NCBI GenBank assembly: GCA_964057225.1
Contig: OZ059895.1
Location: 13,888,001 to 13,952,000 of the forward strand
Source: Auanema rhodensis
Taxonomy: Eukaryota; Nematoda; Chromadorea; Rhabditida; Rhabditidae
Direction: 5' to 3'
DNA length: 64,000 nt
Shown one piece after another: positions 1 to 10,977 of this stretch; the stretch's first letter is position 1, and each line of letters begins with the position of its first letter. The translations under genes and the position numbers were made by a program. The notes beneath the pieces are model-generated. The model was not told where the DNA came from, made no database searches, and saw nothing but the letters and a program-made list of their open reading frames with translations.

Positions 1-872
1 TGGAAAGGAGCTGACGGACCAGCAAGATATAATTCAAATCCTATACATTATATCAAAAATCATCAGTCATGGACTACTCAACTTACTAGAGTTTACAAAG
101 AGTTTGGCTCCATTCAGGTGTGGCGATAATGTTTTTCTATTAAATATTGTCACTTTAGGGGCTAATAATGACGGGATGGTCACGGTACGATCATCTAGCT
201 TTACTTGCTGAGCTTTTACCAGTAGCATTACCCTCGTTATCAATGTGTATGGAAACGATATTGGTAATGTTTATTACTTTTATATCTTGGTTACCTTTAT
301 TCTATTTGTTTTAGGAAGCTAAACCCATTACTCAATTTCCTCAAACATATGAAAATATGAACTGCAGACCTCCTGTTGAAATGGGTTATGCTAGGGGTTG
401 CCAATTTCCTGGAAAAAATGTATATGAAATAGTCAATGAATATTACCGTTTTCATAATGAATTGAAAAAGTATCAGGAAGATTATGAGCTTAATGGATGG
501 CTTAGTAGAATGGCTGATAATCAGCTTGTTTCCAGTAAATGGTATATTGATGTAAGTTTTATTGTTCAATCCAATCCTCGATCAATTTATTATTTATTTT
601 AGAAAATTGAACCACTGGTTACTGATAAATATGAAAGAATTAAAGATATTGAATCAAGATTAAGATTCGAAATGGGAAAAATCTTTTTCCAGGTTTATAA
701 TTCTTATTAAATCGACATTTTAAAATATTTATTTCAGGATGCCATTGATGAATTTATTTTCACCTACATGGGCAATGATATAGAATGGTTAAAAAAGAAA
801 GTTGATACAATACAAAAAATTTCTGGAGTCAAATCGTTCCCTAAACGCCCTCTGAAATTAAAATCCCTTTAG
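1..872 (+). CDS. Unidentified protein, C-terminal part (4 exons)
   Basis: Exons 1-117, 315-551, 603-692 and 738-872 join in one frame (192 codons plus stop) with canonical GT/AG introns; the 5' end lies outside the window. I do not recognise the family. The protein is soluble-looking, rich in charged and aromatic residues, has no obvious signal peptide or membrane segment, and has a helical, Lys/Glu-rich second half that could form coiled coil. It ends in a basic stretch (KRPLKLKSL). A conserved-looking stretch in exon 2 reads MGYARGCQFPGKNVYEIVNEY. A small mitochondrial or ribosome-associated protein is possible, but that is a guess. The gene lies on the same strand as the TMIE homologue about 600 bases downstream. 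An AATAAA at 911-916 fits its 3' end. Confidence 0.7.
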
Positions 873-1475
873 AACAATATATACCAGCATTAATGGTTTT
901 ATATTCTGGTAATAAACATACGAGTATCTCTTAGGTGCCAAATGCCTCACTTGCTAAATGATAACAAACTTATTGCCCTTTTATGCCCCGTGCCTCATCT
1001 TGTATAATTTGCCTTTTGAATATTTAACCAACGAAATTGCTGCCTCTTATTTTATAATTTGCTCTATCATATGTTTGTTGTTTAGTTATTAAAAACTGTT
1101 TTAAAGTGTTTTTTAAATTTGATTTAAAAGCGTCTTACCGCTTCATATATTCAATTCAGTTTCCTTCAGAATATTGCGATTTGTGCGTTAAAGTATTTTA
1201 ATTTCCTTTCCACTTTACTTAATTAATTTCATCTCTGAAGGAACACGAGGCTGCTTCGAGACCCACCAGGGTCCTAATGGTGGCGCATTAATAGGTGGCT
1301 AAACGTTACTTTACAACCAACCTAAGAGCTCCGATGAAAATCATTCGGGCATAACTATTGGTCTTTGCACCAATACCACCTGTTGGCACTTGCCATTTTG
1401 TCTTTTGTCACTGTCGTACTCCTAGATGTCCTTTTTCTTAAAGATCTTACATTTTTTATTCAAAACATGTTTCAG
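873..1475 (+). other. Intergenic/upstream segment with hairpins
   Basis: Holds the likely 3' UTR of the upstream gene (AATAAA at 911) and, at 1230-1400, a stretch less AT-rich than its surroundings with several perfect short inverted repeats (GACCC/GGGTC at 1260-1273, CCACCA/TGGTGG at 1263-1283, ATTGGT/ACCAAT at 1357-1374). The segment ends in a strong splice acceptor (CATGTTTCAG, 1466-1475) seven bases before the first ATG of the next gene. That acceptor could be a trans-splice site or the end of an intron. An open frame continues upstream of it, but without an ATG. Confidence 0.45.
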
Positions 1476-1481
1476 AGCATA

Positions 1482-2002
1482 ATGGTTATGGACACAAATA
1501 GCCAATTATCTGCGTTAGATCAGCATGTTGCTCCAGGGTTAAGGCTATGGATGTTAATAGCTCTGGTTTCTGGAGTACTCCTCATTATGGGTTAGCAATA
1601 ATCCAACAAATATATGCAAAAACATATATATTTTTAGTTGTTCTTGTTTGTTGCTTTATGCGTATTCGTATTCCACGAACAAAAAGGCAAATTGATTTGA
1701 TAGCAGCTAAACGCAAAATGAGGAGTAAGAATAACAAGCAGAACACAGGTTTGTCATGTGATTCATATCTCGTTTAAATTCAATTTTTACTGGCAAATCA
1801 ATTTTCCTTTTTTGGTTCTGCCATCGTCACTACAACTCTAATGAAATTTAAAAAATTTAAAGTTTTTTTTATAGCTGATGAAAGAGCTCAAGCTATCGTT
1901 ATGAATTCTATGAGACCGAAAGGAAGTGTTCATCGTGCAGCTCCTGAGAATAGGGAAAAGGAAATCATGCATAAGGGTTCAAAAACCCAAACTGAAGTTT
2001 AA
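1482..2002 (+). CDS. tmie-1: TMIE homologue (transmembrane inner ear protein)
   Basis: Exons 1482-1590, 1638-1748 and 1875-2002 give 115 residues in frame. One transmembrane helix follows the family's LRLW motif, then a Cys-Cys pair and the hallmark juxtamembrane IPRTKRQIDLIAAKR. Vertebrate TMIE has the closely similar RVPRTRKEIEARYLQRK at the same place. TMIE is a subunit of the TMC mechanotransduction channel in hair cells and in C. elegans mechanosensory cells. The cytoplasmic tail is basic and Lys-rich, as in the family. I chose the ATG at 1482 because it follows a TTTCAG acceptor by six bases. A hydrophobic frame continues upstream (1365-1475) but lacks an ATG, so a short signal-peptide exon could be missing. 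Same strand and close upstream of the OXI-1 gene. Confidence 0.82.
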
Positions 2003-2270
2003 ATATTTGTTATATATTTATATTGTAAATTAATATTTTTTATTCATAATTTTCTTATCAAATCTGTTAACCAAAGACATAATAGGTGTTTACTATGTTA
2101 TAATTATAATATTGTGCTTTAATTTGTAATTTTTAAATACTATTATGTATATTTTATTTCTTTTCTTGCCTAAAAGTGCTTTAATTCTAGTCAACTTCAC
2201 TCATTCAGCTTTTGTGGTGCCATAATATGAAAGCATAAGCTTTAAGCTTTATCATACTTTAATAAATTTT

Positions 2271-2332
2271 TTTCTTTTTCGTGTTTTTCCTTTACATATA
2301 TGGTTAACATCCAAATGTTACGTATTCTGCAG
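2271..2332 (+). promoter_or_regulatory. Probable intercistronic region: poly(A) signal then trans-splice acceptor
   Basis: AATAAA at 2271-2276 lies 268 bases after the tmie-1 stop. The acceptor ATTCTGCAG ends at 2332, about 56 bases further on, and opens the first recognisable exon of the UBE3B/OXI-1 gene. This spacing (cleavage signal, about 50-100 bases, acceptor) is typical of nematode operons processed by spliced-leader trans-splicing. That the acceptor is trans- rather than cis-spliced is inference. Confidence 0.45.
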
Positions 2333-5300
2333 CTGGGATATTGTGCCGGGTTGGTTATAGATTTTTTTCGCAGAAATTATGTAGACAAATGAATGAGGAA
2401 TCCGAGAATTCATTATCACTGGAGCTAAGGTTTTATTTTTGATATTTTTAAAATTTTCATATTTTGTTTTACTCAGAAGCAAGATCGAAAGTAAGCTTGC
2501 TGAGTTTGATGACCTCGATCGTTCTGGTAAAACTTTGCTCCTTCCTCAAACCGTCCTGGAATATGGTGATTTCTTAATAAAAAATAATCTTTTAACAGAG
2601 AAAACAGAGGTATGTCACATTTGAAAAATAATTAAATTTTTTGTATATATAGATTCTTTATCAATTTTGTCGCTTGTTGATAATATCATTAGATGGAAGC
2701 AAAGAAACTAACTTCACTACAACTTTTTTGTCTTCTGAAACTATATCACAAGCTAGCCAACTTATAACACATATCTTATCTATTATACCTGACTCTATTC
2801 ATAATGTTGATGTAAGTTTTCCATTAATTAAATATTTACAAAAGCATTTTAGACGTCAAGGGTATCAGAAATTAAAAAATGGCAAATCTTAATTCATTTT
2901 ATGCTAGTTTTTGGCTCTGCAACTACCTGGTCTTATGTAAAAAATGTTGTACAGGTTTTGAAACAATTTCGAAGTTTTTTATTTATATTCTTGTTTATAG
3001 GTTCAAAATATATTGAATGGCATGTGCCAGAAAATGAGTAGCGTCTTATATACAGAATCAAATTATTCGAAACTAGCAGTAAACATTCAGATAATATTCA
3101 TAATTTACAAATATAATTATAGGTTTCCTTATTTATTGCCTGTAATGATTATCGCCCAGTAACAAGTGTTGAAGCGTTAAATGCTTTATTTTCTATTATT
3201 ATGAAACCTTTCCGTGATGGTATCAACGAAGAACTTATCCCTGTTTTTATAAAAAGAGTTCTTATATGCCCAGCTGTAACTTTGTATTTATCTCAACATG
3301 TAAGAATTATATTACATTTGATTGTTATATTTTACTAATTTCAGAATTTAAAATCATTTGCTGATGGAAATCTTTTTGTACGCGCTCTGACGAAAATACG
3401 TCAAGAACCTGAATTATTTGAAAGTGTTGAACCTCAACGAAAAATTAATTTAATGGGCAACATGATTCATCTGGGTTATATAAACCTTTCAACTAAAGTT
3501 CTTATAACTTTTTGGTTCTCAAATGTAATCATAATTCCTTACAGCTTACTCAAGAAACGTTACTTGACTGGACCTGGTTTCTTGGAATTACAATGGCTCA
3601 TTGTATCGAGTTTTCTGTTCGTCCTGGAAGTAAATCAAGCCATAATCACTGGCATCCTATATTTGGAAATTACAAATTACCCATTGATCAGAAGTAAAAT
3701 ATTTGTTCTTCTCTACTTGGTTCTCATTATATGTTGTTCAGAACTGAAGGTGCTTTGAAAAGTGTGATAAAACAGTTACGATTCTTATGGAGTACTCGAG
3801 TTGTCACGGGAATTTTTCAAATTGCATTTGATAGTTCTGACTTAACAAAACCGAAATCTGATTCTTCCCCTCATGATATCAGTACCGCCTTTTCAAGTAT
3901 TACTTTTCCTTTTTTAACATTGATTCTTTATTCTTTTTTAGAATTATTCCGAAGAATTGGTGGAGGAAGCGGATCTAATGTTGAGGCTAATACTATTCAT
4001 GATGAACCTCCAACTCTTCCAGCAGTTGTTTGCTCGGTGTATGTATCCACATTATCATGTATGCCTCACTTAAAAGGAGATATCATATCAGGTAATCTAA
4101 TGTTTGTTGAATATTTTGATGATTTTGATCGATTTTCAGGAATGTGCCATAGTGATCTTCTACTCCAGCAACTTTGGACGTACTTAAAACGTTGGGGAAG
4201 TCCTTATGCTGCTTCTTCTACAGAACCTGTTCCACTTACTGCTGCTCTCAAAGTTCTAAGTCGGGCTAGTAGTCCACATGCTGCACCTTTACACCTTTTT
4301 GCTGAAGCAGCCTCATCTGTCATCTCGTTTGTTTTTTGAAAATTTAATCAGCTTATGATTTCTTATATAGAATTTTGGATGAAGAAGAGATGTATGATAA
4401 AGGAATTCCATTTTCAACTGCTGAACTACTGGGAATAGCCAAGTTTTGTAATTGGTTCTGCTTCAAAGCCATATGGCAAGGCATTATAAGTACGATAACT
4501 TGTTGAAATATTCATTATTAACAAATATTTTCAGATAAAGAAAATGCAGATCGAGGAATATTTGCGGCTGTACATGGATTACTATTAATACTGTATGCTA
4601 GAGATTGCCGTAAATCGTTTTCCTCTGATCCTAAATTTTGGCTTAGTCCGTAAGTTCTTTCTGTATATGTTACTTTATTATAAAATATGTTGTAGCGATA
4701 TTAAAAGTACAGCTCTCATATCTGAATATGAAAAACGAACTCAGCGCGGTATTCTAGTCATGGAGAAGCTCAGTCATTGTATTTTACTACGAGAGCGTAT
4801 GCTTCTCTTTAGAAAATTTATCAGCGAAGAAAAAGTTTTCAACAAACCTTACAATCTTCTTCATTTTATCTTCATTTCAGTGTAACATCGAAGGACCAGC
4901 TTCACTTATTACGGTAACCAGAAATCGGATAGTTGAAGATGGTTATCGACAACTATCGATGTTATCTGATAAAGCCATGAAGAATGTTATACGGGTCAAG
5001 TTTGTAAATCAACAGGTTGATTTCACAGCATTATTTTTCAATAACACTTTAATCTTTCTTCTAGGGTTTGGAAGAAGCTGGTATAGATCAGGATGGCGTT
5101 TTCAAAGAATTTTTAGAAATGACGATAAAGCATGTCTTCAATCCTTCTCTTAATTTGTTTATGGTATGTTCTATAGAACTTAAATGTTATTAGGTGGTTA
5201 CGTTTCTTAGAGTACGTCTTCTGGTGTTCTGTATCCTTCATTGACTTCGTTCGTTCATGAAGATCACATCGATCTTTTTCAATTTATCGGTCGAATGCTA

Positions 5301-6421
5301 GGAAAAGCTGTATTTGAAGGAACTGTAGTCGATGTGCAACTTGCTCCTGTTCTTCTGGCAGCCGTATGATCTGAATCTGAATCTGAAATTGAATTTTGCA
5401 TTGCTTCAGGTACTAGGTGGACGTCGACTATGCGCTTTCGACGAGCTTTACCAGCTTGACCCGGAACTTTATAAGAATCTAACATTTGTAAAACGATATG
5501 AAGGAGATGTTTCTGATCTTGCGTTGACATTTTCAATCAACGAAGATTTACTTGGAAATGTTTGTTATCCTTATTCAAAAATAGCATATGCAGTTTCAAT
5601 TTTAGGTTGTAACAACTGATTTGATACCTGGTGGACGAACAATAACAGTAACAAATGAAAACAAGTAAAATTTATAAATTAATTTGAAAAAACAATTATA
5701 TATTTCAGGATTGATTATATTCATCGGATGGCATACCATAGAGTTTTTGGGCAAACACGTAATCAGTGCAAAGCTTTTGTTAGTGGAATTCAATCAATTC
5801 TTCGAACTCAGTGGTTATCTCTCTTTGCTCCCCATGAAATACAGTATCTGATCAGTGGACAAACATGGTTTTTCTTTTTTTCCTTGAATATCTATTATCA
5901 TTTGCTTATAGTGACATAGATATTGTTGATTTAAAAAAACATGTTCAATACTATGGAGGTTTCCATGGAAGCCACAGACTAATCAAATGGCTATGGGATA
6001 TAGTAGAAAATGAATTCAGTGCGGAGGAACGAAGACTATTCCTTAAGGTACATCATCATCTATATATCTAATACTTTGATCATATTCAGTTTGTAACTAG
6101 TTGCTCGAGACCTCCTTTGCTCGGATTTTCATATTTGGAACCGCCATTTTCTATTCGCTGTGTCGAAGTATCTGATGACCATGATACTGGTGATACATTG
6201 GGAAGTGTCGTTCGAGGCTTTTTAGCTCTTCGAAGAAGTCAATCCATCACAAGACTTCCTACAGGTAATCTGGTAATTCATAAATCAATTGTATATTGAA
6301 CTCATTTACAGCTTCAACTTGTTTCAACTTGTTAAAACTTCCAAATTACAATAAGAAATCAGTACTACTTTCCAAATTAAGATATGCCATTCATGCTGAA
6401 AGCGGTTTTGAATTAAGTTGA
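2333..6421 (+). CDS. oxi-1: HECT E3 ubiquitin ligase, UBE3B/OXI-1 type
   Basis: About twenty small exons translate to a protein collinear with UBE3B from near its residue 110 to the C-terminus. Recognisable blocks are [36 protein letters not shown]-like [48 protein letters not shown]-like and [17 protein letters not shown]. The HECT domain runs from about 4,930 to the end, with the thioester Cys at 6102-6104 inside [13 protein letters not shown] and the family C-terminus GFELS. UBE3B transfers ubiquitin and is linked to mitochondria and stress; C. elegans oxi-1 was named for oxidative-stress induction. Oddity: no exon for the N-terminal IQ motif is visible between tmie-1 and 2333, so the protein may start at ATG 2389 or the 5' exon is missing. 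Confidence 0.9.
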
Positions 6422-6735
6422 ATATTTAACGAAAGTTTCAGTTTTACTTTGTATTTCTAAAATATTTTCTGTATAATTATCAAAACGGGTTTTTTATTTT
6501 ATATAAATTGCTTACTGTATTCTGTTTATAATCAATTATTATAATGAAAAATGTTTTTAAAATTTTTTTAATGACTGAAAATAGTAAATCATTTAGTCTT
6601 GTTCGATGAAAGTGACACACCTCTTGAGAGAGCCTAGACAAACCCCTTCAAACCACAAAATAAATCGAAAAAATTAATTTATGTTTTGCTATGCTATGGA
6701 GTTTTTCAATACTAATAATATTTTGAGTAAGGATA
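6422..6735. other. AT-rich 3' flank, no gene seen
   Basis: 3' UTR and spacer of the HECT ligase gene. AT-rich with no splice-supported coding sequence. It ends at the gag fossil, whose base composition is visibly less AT-rich. Confidence 0.5.
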
Positions 6736-7855
6736 ATGATAGACGCCATGATAAAAGAACCTGAACGATCAATGCATAATGCAGTTGAGGTTTGGAAGGG
6801 AAATCATTTACAGCTGATAGTTAGAGAAGTTTATAAGATTCTGCAGGATAGAATTCCCAAGTTGGGCAGTCACTTCTGGGAACATTGTAGCGAATACAAC
6901 TCGATGATTGAGGCCGAAGCTTATCTTGCATCGGTGCACAATGTGATGGCAGCGCAGGGAATAGCCACTCCCCAAAAGCTGCAAGAGTTTCTAATAAAAG
7001 CGCATAGTAAGTGTAAAGACTTGACATTATGTCTGGAGAATAGCGCAAGAGCGTTAAGAAAAACAGAAAAGGAGCGAGAGTTCGCTAGAAAGGAAGAGGA
7101 ATGGAAGAAATCTTTAAGAGATGGTTGACAGCACGCAGACCTCCATGAGGCAACAGATGAAGCATCAGAGGAAGACCGCTTCCGATTGTCTCAAGCTAAA
7201 AAATGAGAGTGAACCACTCCAGCAGGAGTTAGATAAGCTGTTAAGAAGATCAAGTTCCATGCCACTTGGTGGAGAAAACACCAGGTCGGTTTCGCCCTCG
7301 ACTACAGTAGGGAACAGTACATTGGATAAGATCATACAAATGGAGGTAATATGGAAGGAATTTTTGAAGGGCGAAGCTGAACTGGCTCGCCAACAGCAGC
7401 AGTTCAGCATCAGGAGAGAAACGGCAATTCCCTTGTTTTCGGGAGAAAAACGGTTGATAAATCTGGACCAACATATTAAATTGTTCAGATATAAGTTTTC
7501 GGGGTGTGATTTAGACGACGGAAGTTTAGGTATTCAGTTCCTAGGTACGTTGACACAAAGTCGTTTGTTGAAACGATAGAACCATATTGTAACATCAGTT
7601 CTCCATGTTCGAGGTAAGTGACGAACGAAGACTCACGACCCTGTCCTTCGAAGGATGTCACCAAAACGTAACGGAGTGCGTTAGGCTTTGCCTTGTTCGC
7701 TCAGATTGAATCGTGGGCAGGAGCTGATATGTTGGAGCAATTGCTTCATACAAAAGATTTTTGTAATTTTGAAGATTGTGCAGAGAAACCAATCCGAATT
7801 CAATGTTCATTCAATTATTGTTATATGTTTCTTATATTTATTTAATATTTATACA
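6736..7855 (+). pseudogene. Retroelement gag-like fossil, several frames
   Basis: Two overlapping open stretches (6736-7128, 7121-7579) and further fragments in other frames to about 7,850 read as one broken protein. The first part is helical and rich in charged residues; a central stretch reads IPLFSGEKRLINLDQHIKLF, then FSGCDLDDGSLGIQFLG, the layout of a retrotransposon gag domain (F-x-G ... helical core). The tail is Gln/Glu-rich. Base composition is much less AT-rich than the flanks. I saw no protease, reverse transcriptase, integrase or long terminal repeats nearby. The frame changes mark it as inactive. Assignment to a family (Ty3, BEL or other) is not possible from this piece. Confidence 0.5.
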
Positions 7856-9168
7856 GAAGTTAGTAAGATTCACAGACTAGAGAACCTAAAAGGAGTTTTA
7901 ACCTAATATATCAATTTTGAATGAATATCCAGTCTTGATTCGAAAATATCCGTAAATTCCATGAGCTATCCTGATTCGGAAAATAGGTTTTCCGCATAAT
8001 TCGTATAGTCAATCTTCAAAATTATTTATTTTTCTTGAAATATCTCTAATAATCAAAAATTTTCAATGAAAATCTTGTTTTTGAGATGAAGTATACTTTC
8101 ATGTATTTTATTGTGTTTTGTACAAAATTGAATAAGAAAAAAAGATTTTAAGTTTAAAAGTTCGGATGTTTATTGTTATAAATATCCGTTGGAAAATATA
8201 AAATCTCGGAAATTAAGTAAAAGTAGGGAAATATTATAATTGGATTGTTTGGACCATAGGTAGAAGAAGTGAAAAGAGGAATGAATTCTTAATTATAATA
8301 TTTTTAATAAATTATTAATTCATTTCAAATTATGCCATTTGAGTGAACAAGTTGTGGGAAAGGAAAAAAAGTCATTCCTCCTCTTACTTCCTCTCCTCGT
8401 TCATACCATTCATTAGGCTGAGATTGATTGAGAGAGATAGAGAGAAAGATAGAGAGATGGAGAGAGAGATAGAGAGAGATAGAAAAGAGCCGGGAAGAAT
8501 AAATAACATTAATGAGTTCTAAAATCGTAAATTCAATTATAGATGGAATAATTTTTCATTTTTATAATTTTTTAAACTTTTATCATTTATTTATAAAAAT
8601 ATTTTTGTAAATTTCTTTATTAAAATTGAATTAGTACAAGAAGAGTATGATAACAATGTGTAGAGAGGGAGTGAAAGAGAGAGAGAGAGAATTTTAAAAG
8701 TTAATTAAATATTTTATAATCAAAAATATAAATAATTTATATAAATTGAAGATTATAAATTTCTAATTATAAGATAATAAGAAATAAATTTTTTTTATTT
8801 TTTCATAAATTATATAATTTGTACAATGTACATTGTTGATTGAATACATACATAGTTATTCAAATATATTTTTATTTAACTTTATTTTATTTTTTTTAAA
8901 ATTTAAAATTATATTTCTTAATTATAATTAATTTTATAATTAATTTTTCATTTGATTTTAAAATAAACAAATAGTTTTTCATCTCATTCCCTTCATTTAT
9001 TGCCAATCTTCTATCACATTTACGACATTTTATTCATTTCATTTGATTTTTCATGCTTTCGTGAACTTCTTTGGCCCATTTCCTCATTCTCACTCATATT
9101 TACCACATTGTACTGAGAAAATTAGAACTTTTATTGATTTATTTGTAGATATTACTTTAAACATTTCA
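7856..9168. other. AT-rich intergenic with GA tracts
   Basis: No gene seen. Contains purine tracts at 8412-8485 and 8662-8690 and otherwise low-complexity AT-rich sequence. It ends with the acceptor ACATTTCAG (9161-9169), 16 bases before the chemoreceptor ATG, so the promoter of that gene must lie here. Confidence 0.5.
8412..8485. repeat. (GA)n/GATA-interrupted microsatellite
   Basis: Imperfect GA repeat with GATA interruptions; a second short GA run lies at 8662-8690. Confidence 0.85.
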
Positions 9169-9185
9169 GTATTCATTTGATACAA

Positions 9186-10444
9186 ATGTCAAGCATAACA
9201 GCTTCTGTATCAGATTCTTCATGCTTAGATACTTCAACAGTAGCATCACGAGCATTTCAAGCTGTATTGTTTCTACACATCATCTGCAGCATCATAGCTC
9301 TAGTGGCAAATGCATTATTTATCAAAAAAGTTTTTTCTAAACTATATTTTCATAATAACATAAAGGTTTTATCATTCTCAATTTCTTTTTTTTTAAATAT
9401 AAGATATTTAAGATTTTAATAATGACAGCTATTATAATGAATTGTATACATTCTTTCATCTATTTATGTCTTCAGGTTTGACCAAAAAAAACTTTTTTTT
9501 TTCAAATAATTTTAATTTCAGTCAACACATTTATATTATTTCTTAACAGTTAATAATGAATGTGATATAATCTTATATCAATCAGTCTGTTTTATGTTTC
9601 GATATCCATCAACAATAGCAATGTTTTCATTTATTGTTTTAAATGGATCAATTGTAATTGAAAGATTATTAGCTACAATTTATATTGAAAAATATACAAA
9701 AAAAAAAGAAATTTATGGTAAAATAATATGTATAATATCTGTAAGTTTTCTTTAAAAATATAAATTATAATATATAATTAAGGTTATAATATCAATAATA
9801 TTACCATTAACATCATTAACATTAACACCATGGACTGAAACAACAACATATTGTAATGCTGTAACTAAATATTCAGCTTCAGCTATATCATTCACATCAT
9901 ATTGTATGTTAGCATTTGATGGTATAGTTCTAATATTATACTATCTAGTTAACTCATTAAATGAAAAATATCGTAAATGGTTTGTTTTTCTTTTAAAATA
10001 TTCAAAGAATACAATCAAATGTATGTTTTAGCACAACATATGATCTGAAAAAAACATATCAAATCAGAGAAAATTGTATTATTTTCCAACTATTAATGCC
10101 ATGGATGATATTTAATTTTCTTATTTTTGCTTTTTTCTATATTTCAAATGCTATTATTCCTTTAATACAAGTTATAACATCAGATAAACTATTACAAAGA
10201 ACTATATTCGCTATTGTTTATGTGAGTTTATTCTAAGTTTATTAGTTTTTCTAAAATATATTTATAGGTTGTACCAGAATATTGTGCTCTTTCTCCATTA
10301 CTTTTATGGAAAATATATTTAAATCAAAAAGTTGAACGATTACGTAATGTTCAAACATTAACCAATCAATGTGTTAATGCTGATGCATATTTTCGTGGAT
10401 ATACATGGACATCAAATACTATTTATACTTTTTTAAAACATTAA
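9186..10444 (+). CDS. Nematode serpentine chemoreceptor (Sra/Srab type)
   Basis: Exons 9186-9365, 9413-9475, 9522-9740, 9783-9979, 10032-10221 and 10268-10444 join in frame to 341 residues. Seven hydrophobic segments are visible. Family-like signatures are LFLHIICSIIALVANALF in TM1, the intracellular IERLLATIYIEKY after TM3, and DLKKTYQIRENCIIFQLLMPW before TM6, which matches the (L)S-x-(K/R)YQ-x-x-EN pattern of Sra/Srab receptors. These are ciliated-neuron receptors for external chemicals. The ATG at 9186 follows a TTTCAG acceptor by 16 bases. The assignment to the Sra superfamily is good; which subfamily is not certain. Confidence 0.75.
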
Positions 10445-10977
10445 TTATAATAAAATATAAATATATATTTATATTAAAAAAACTTTTATTCAAAAAAAAA
10501 AAAAAGAATAATTAAACAATTTTCACGTAAAAAGTTGAGCTCGTAATAATCTCATAAATCCTAGCTAAAATTAATGAAGAAAAAAAGAAAAAAAAGTGTA
10601 TTATAAGCTTCTCAAACATAAAAATTACCCGTTTTCTATATATATATATATATTTCTATATATTTTTCTTAATTATTATATTATAAATCATAATTTTGAT
10701 TTAGAAAAATGGAAATAAACCCTGTCGTATGTTTCATTTATGGCAAAAATTCATGGCATTTTGAAGTTTAAGGAGAGAAGAGATCAAATTTTCAAATTAA
10801 ATTTTCCCATAATCTTTATAATTTATCGTCAATCTTAAAGCTTCAATCAACTTGTGTCATCCAAACGTGGTAAGCTTCGTGGTTGATGAGTGACACCTGC
10901 TCGTCGAATAACGTATGACGTCATCTACAATGATGAAGAATAGTATTCTTTAGATTTAAAATAATAATAATATTATA
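10445..10977. other. Convergent intergenic region between two receptors
   Basis: AT-rich 3' flanks of the chemoreceptor (plus) and the CCK-type receptor (minus). A less AT-rich patch at 10,850-10,930 contains a perfect cyclic-AMP response element core, TGACGTCA, at 10916-10923. A TTTTCACGTAAAA word lies near 10,521, shared with other loci. No gene seen. Confidence 0.5.

Noticed and set aside
1365-1481. Hydrophobic N-terminal extension of TMIE
   Set aside because: The frame has no ATG and is preceded by a stop; a clear TTTCAG acceptor at 1475 shows most of it is intron or leader.
9300-9700. tRNA or SL-RNA genes anywhere in the window
   Set aside because: I looked for B-box words and spliced-leader-like sequence on both strands and found no convincing candidate; a covariance-model scan would settle this.
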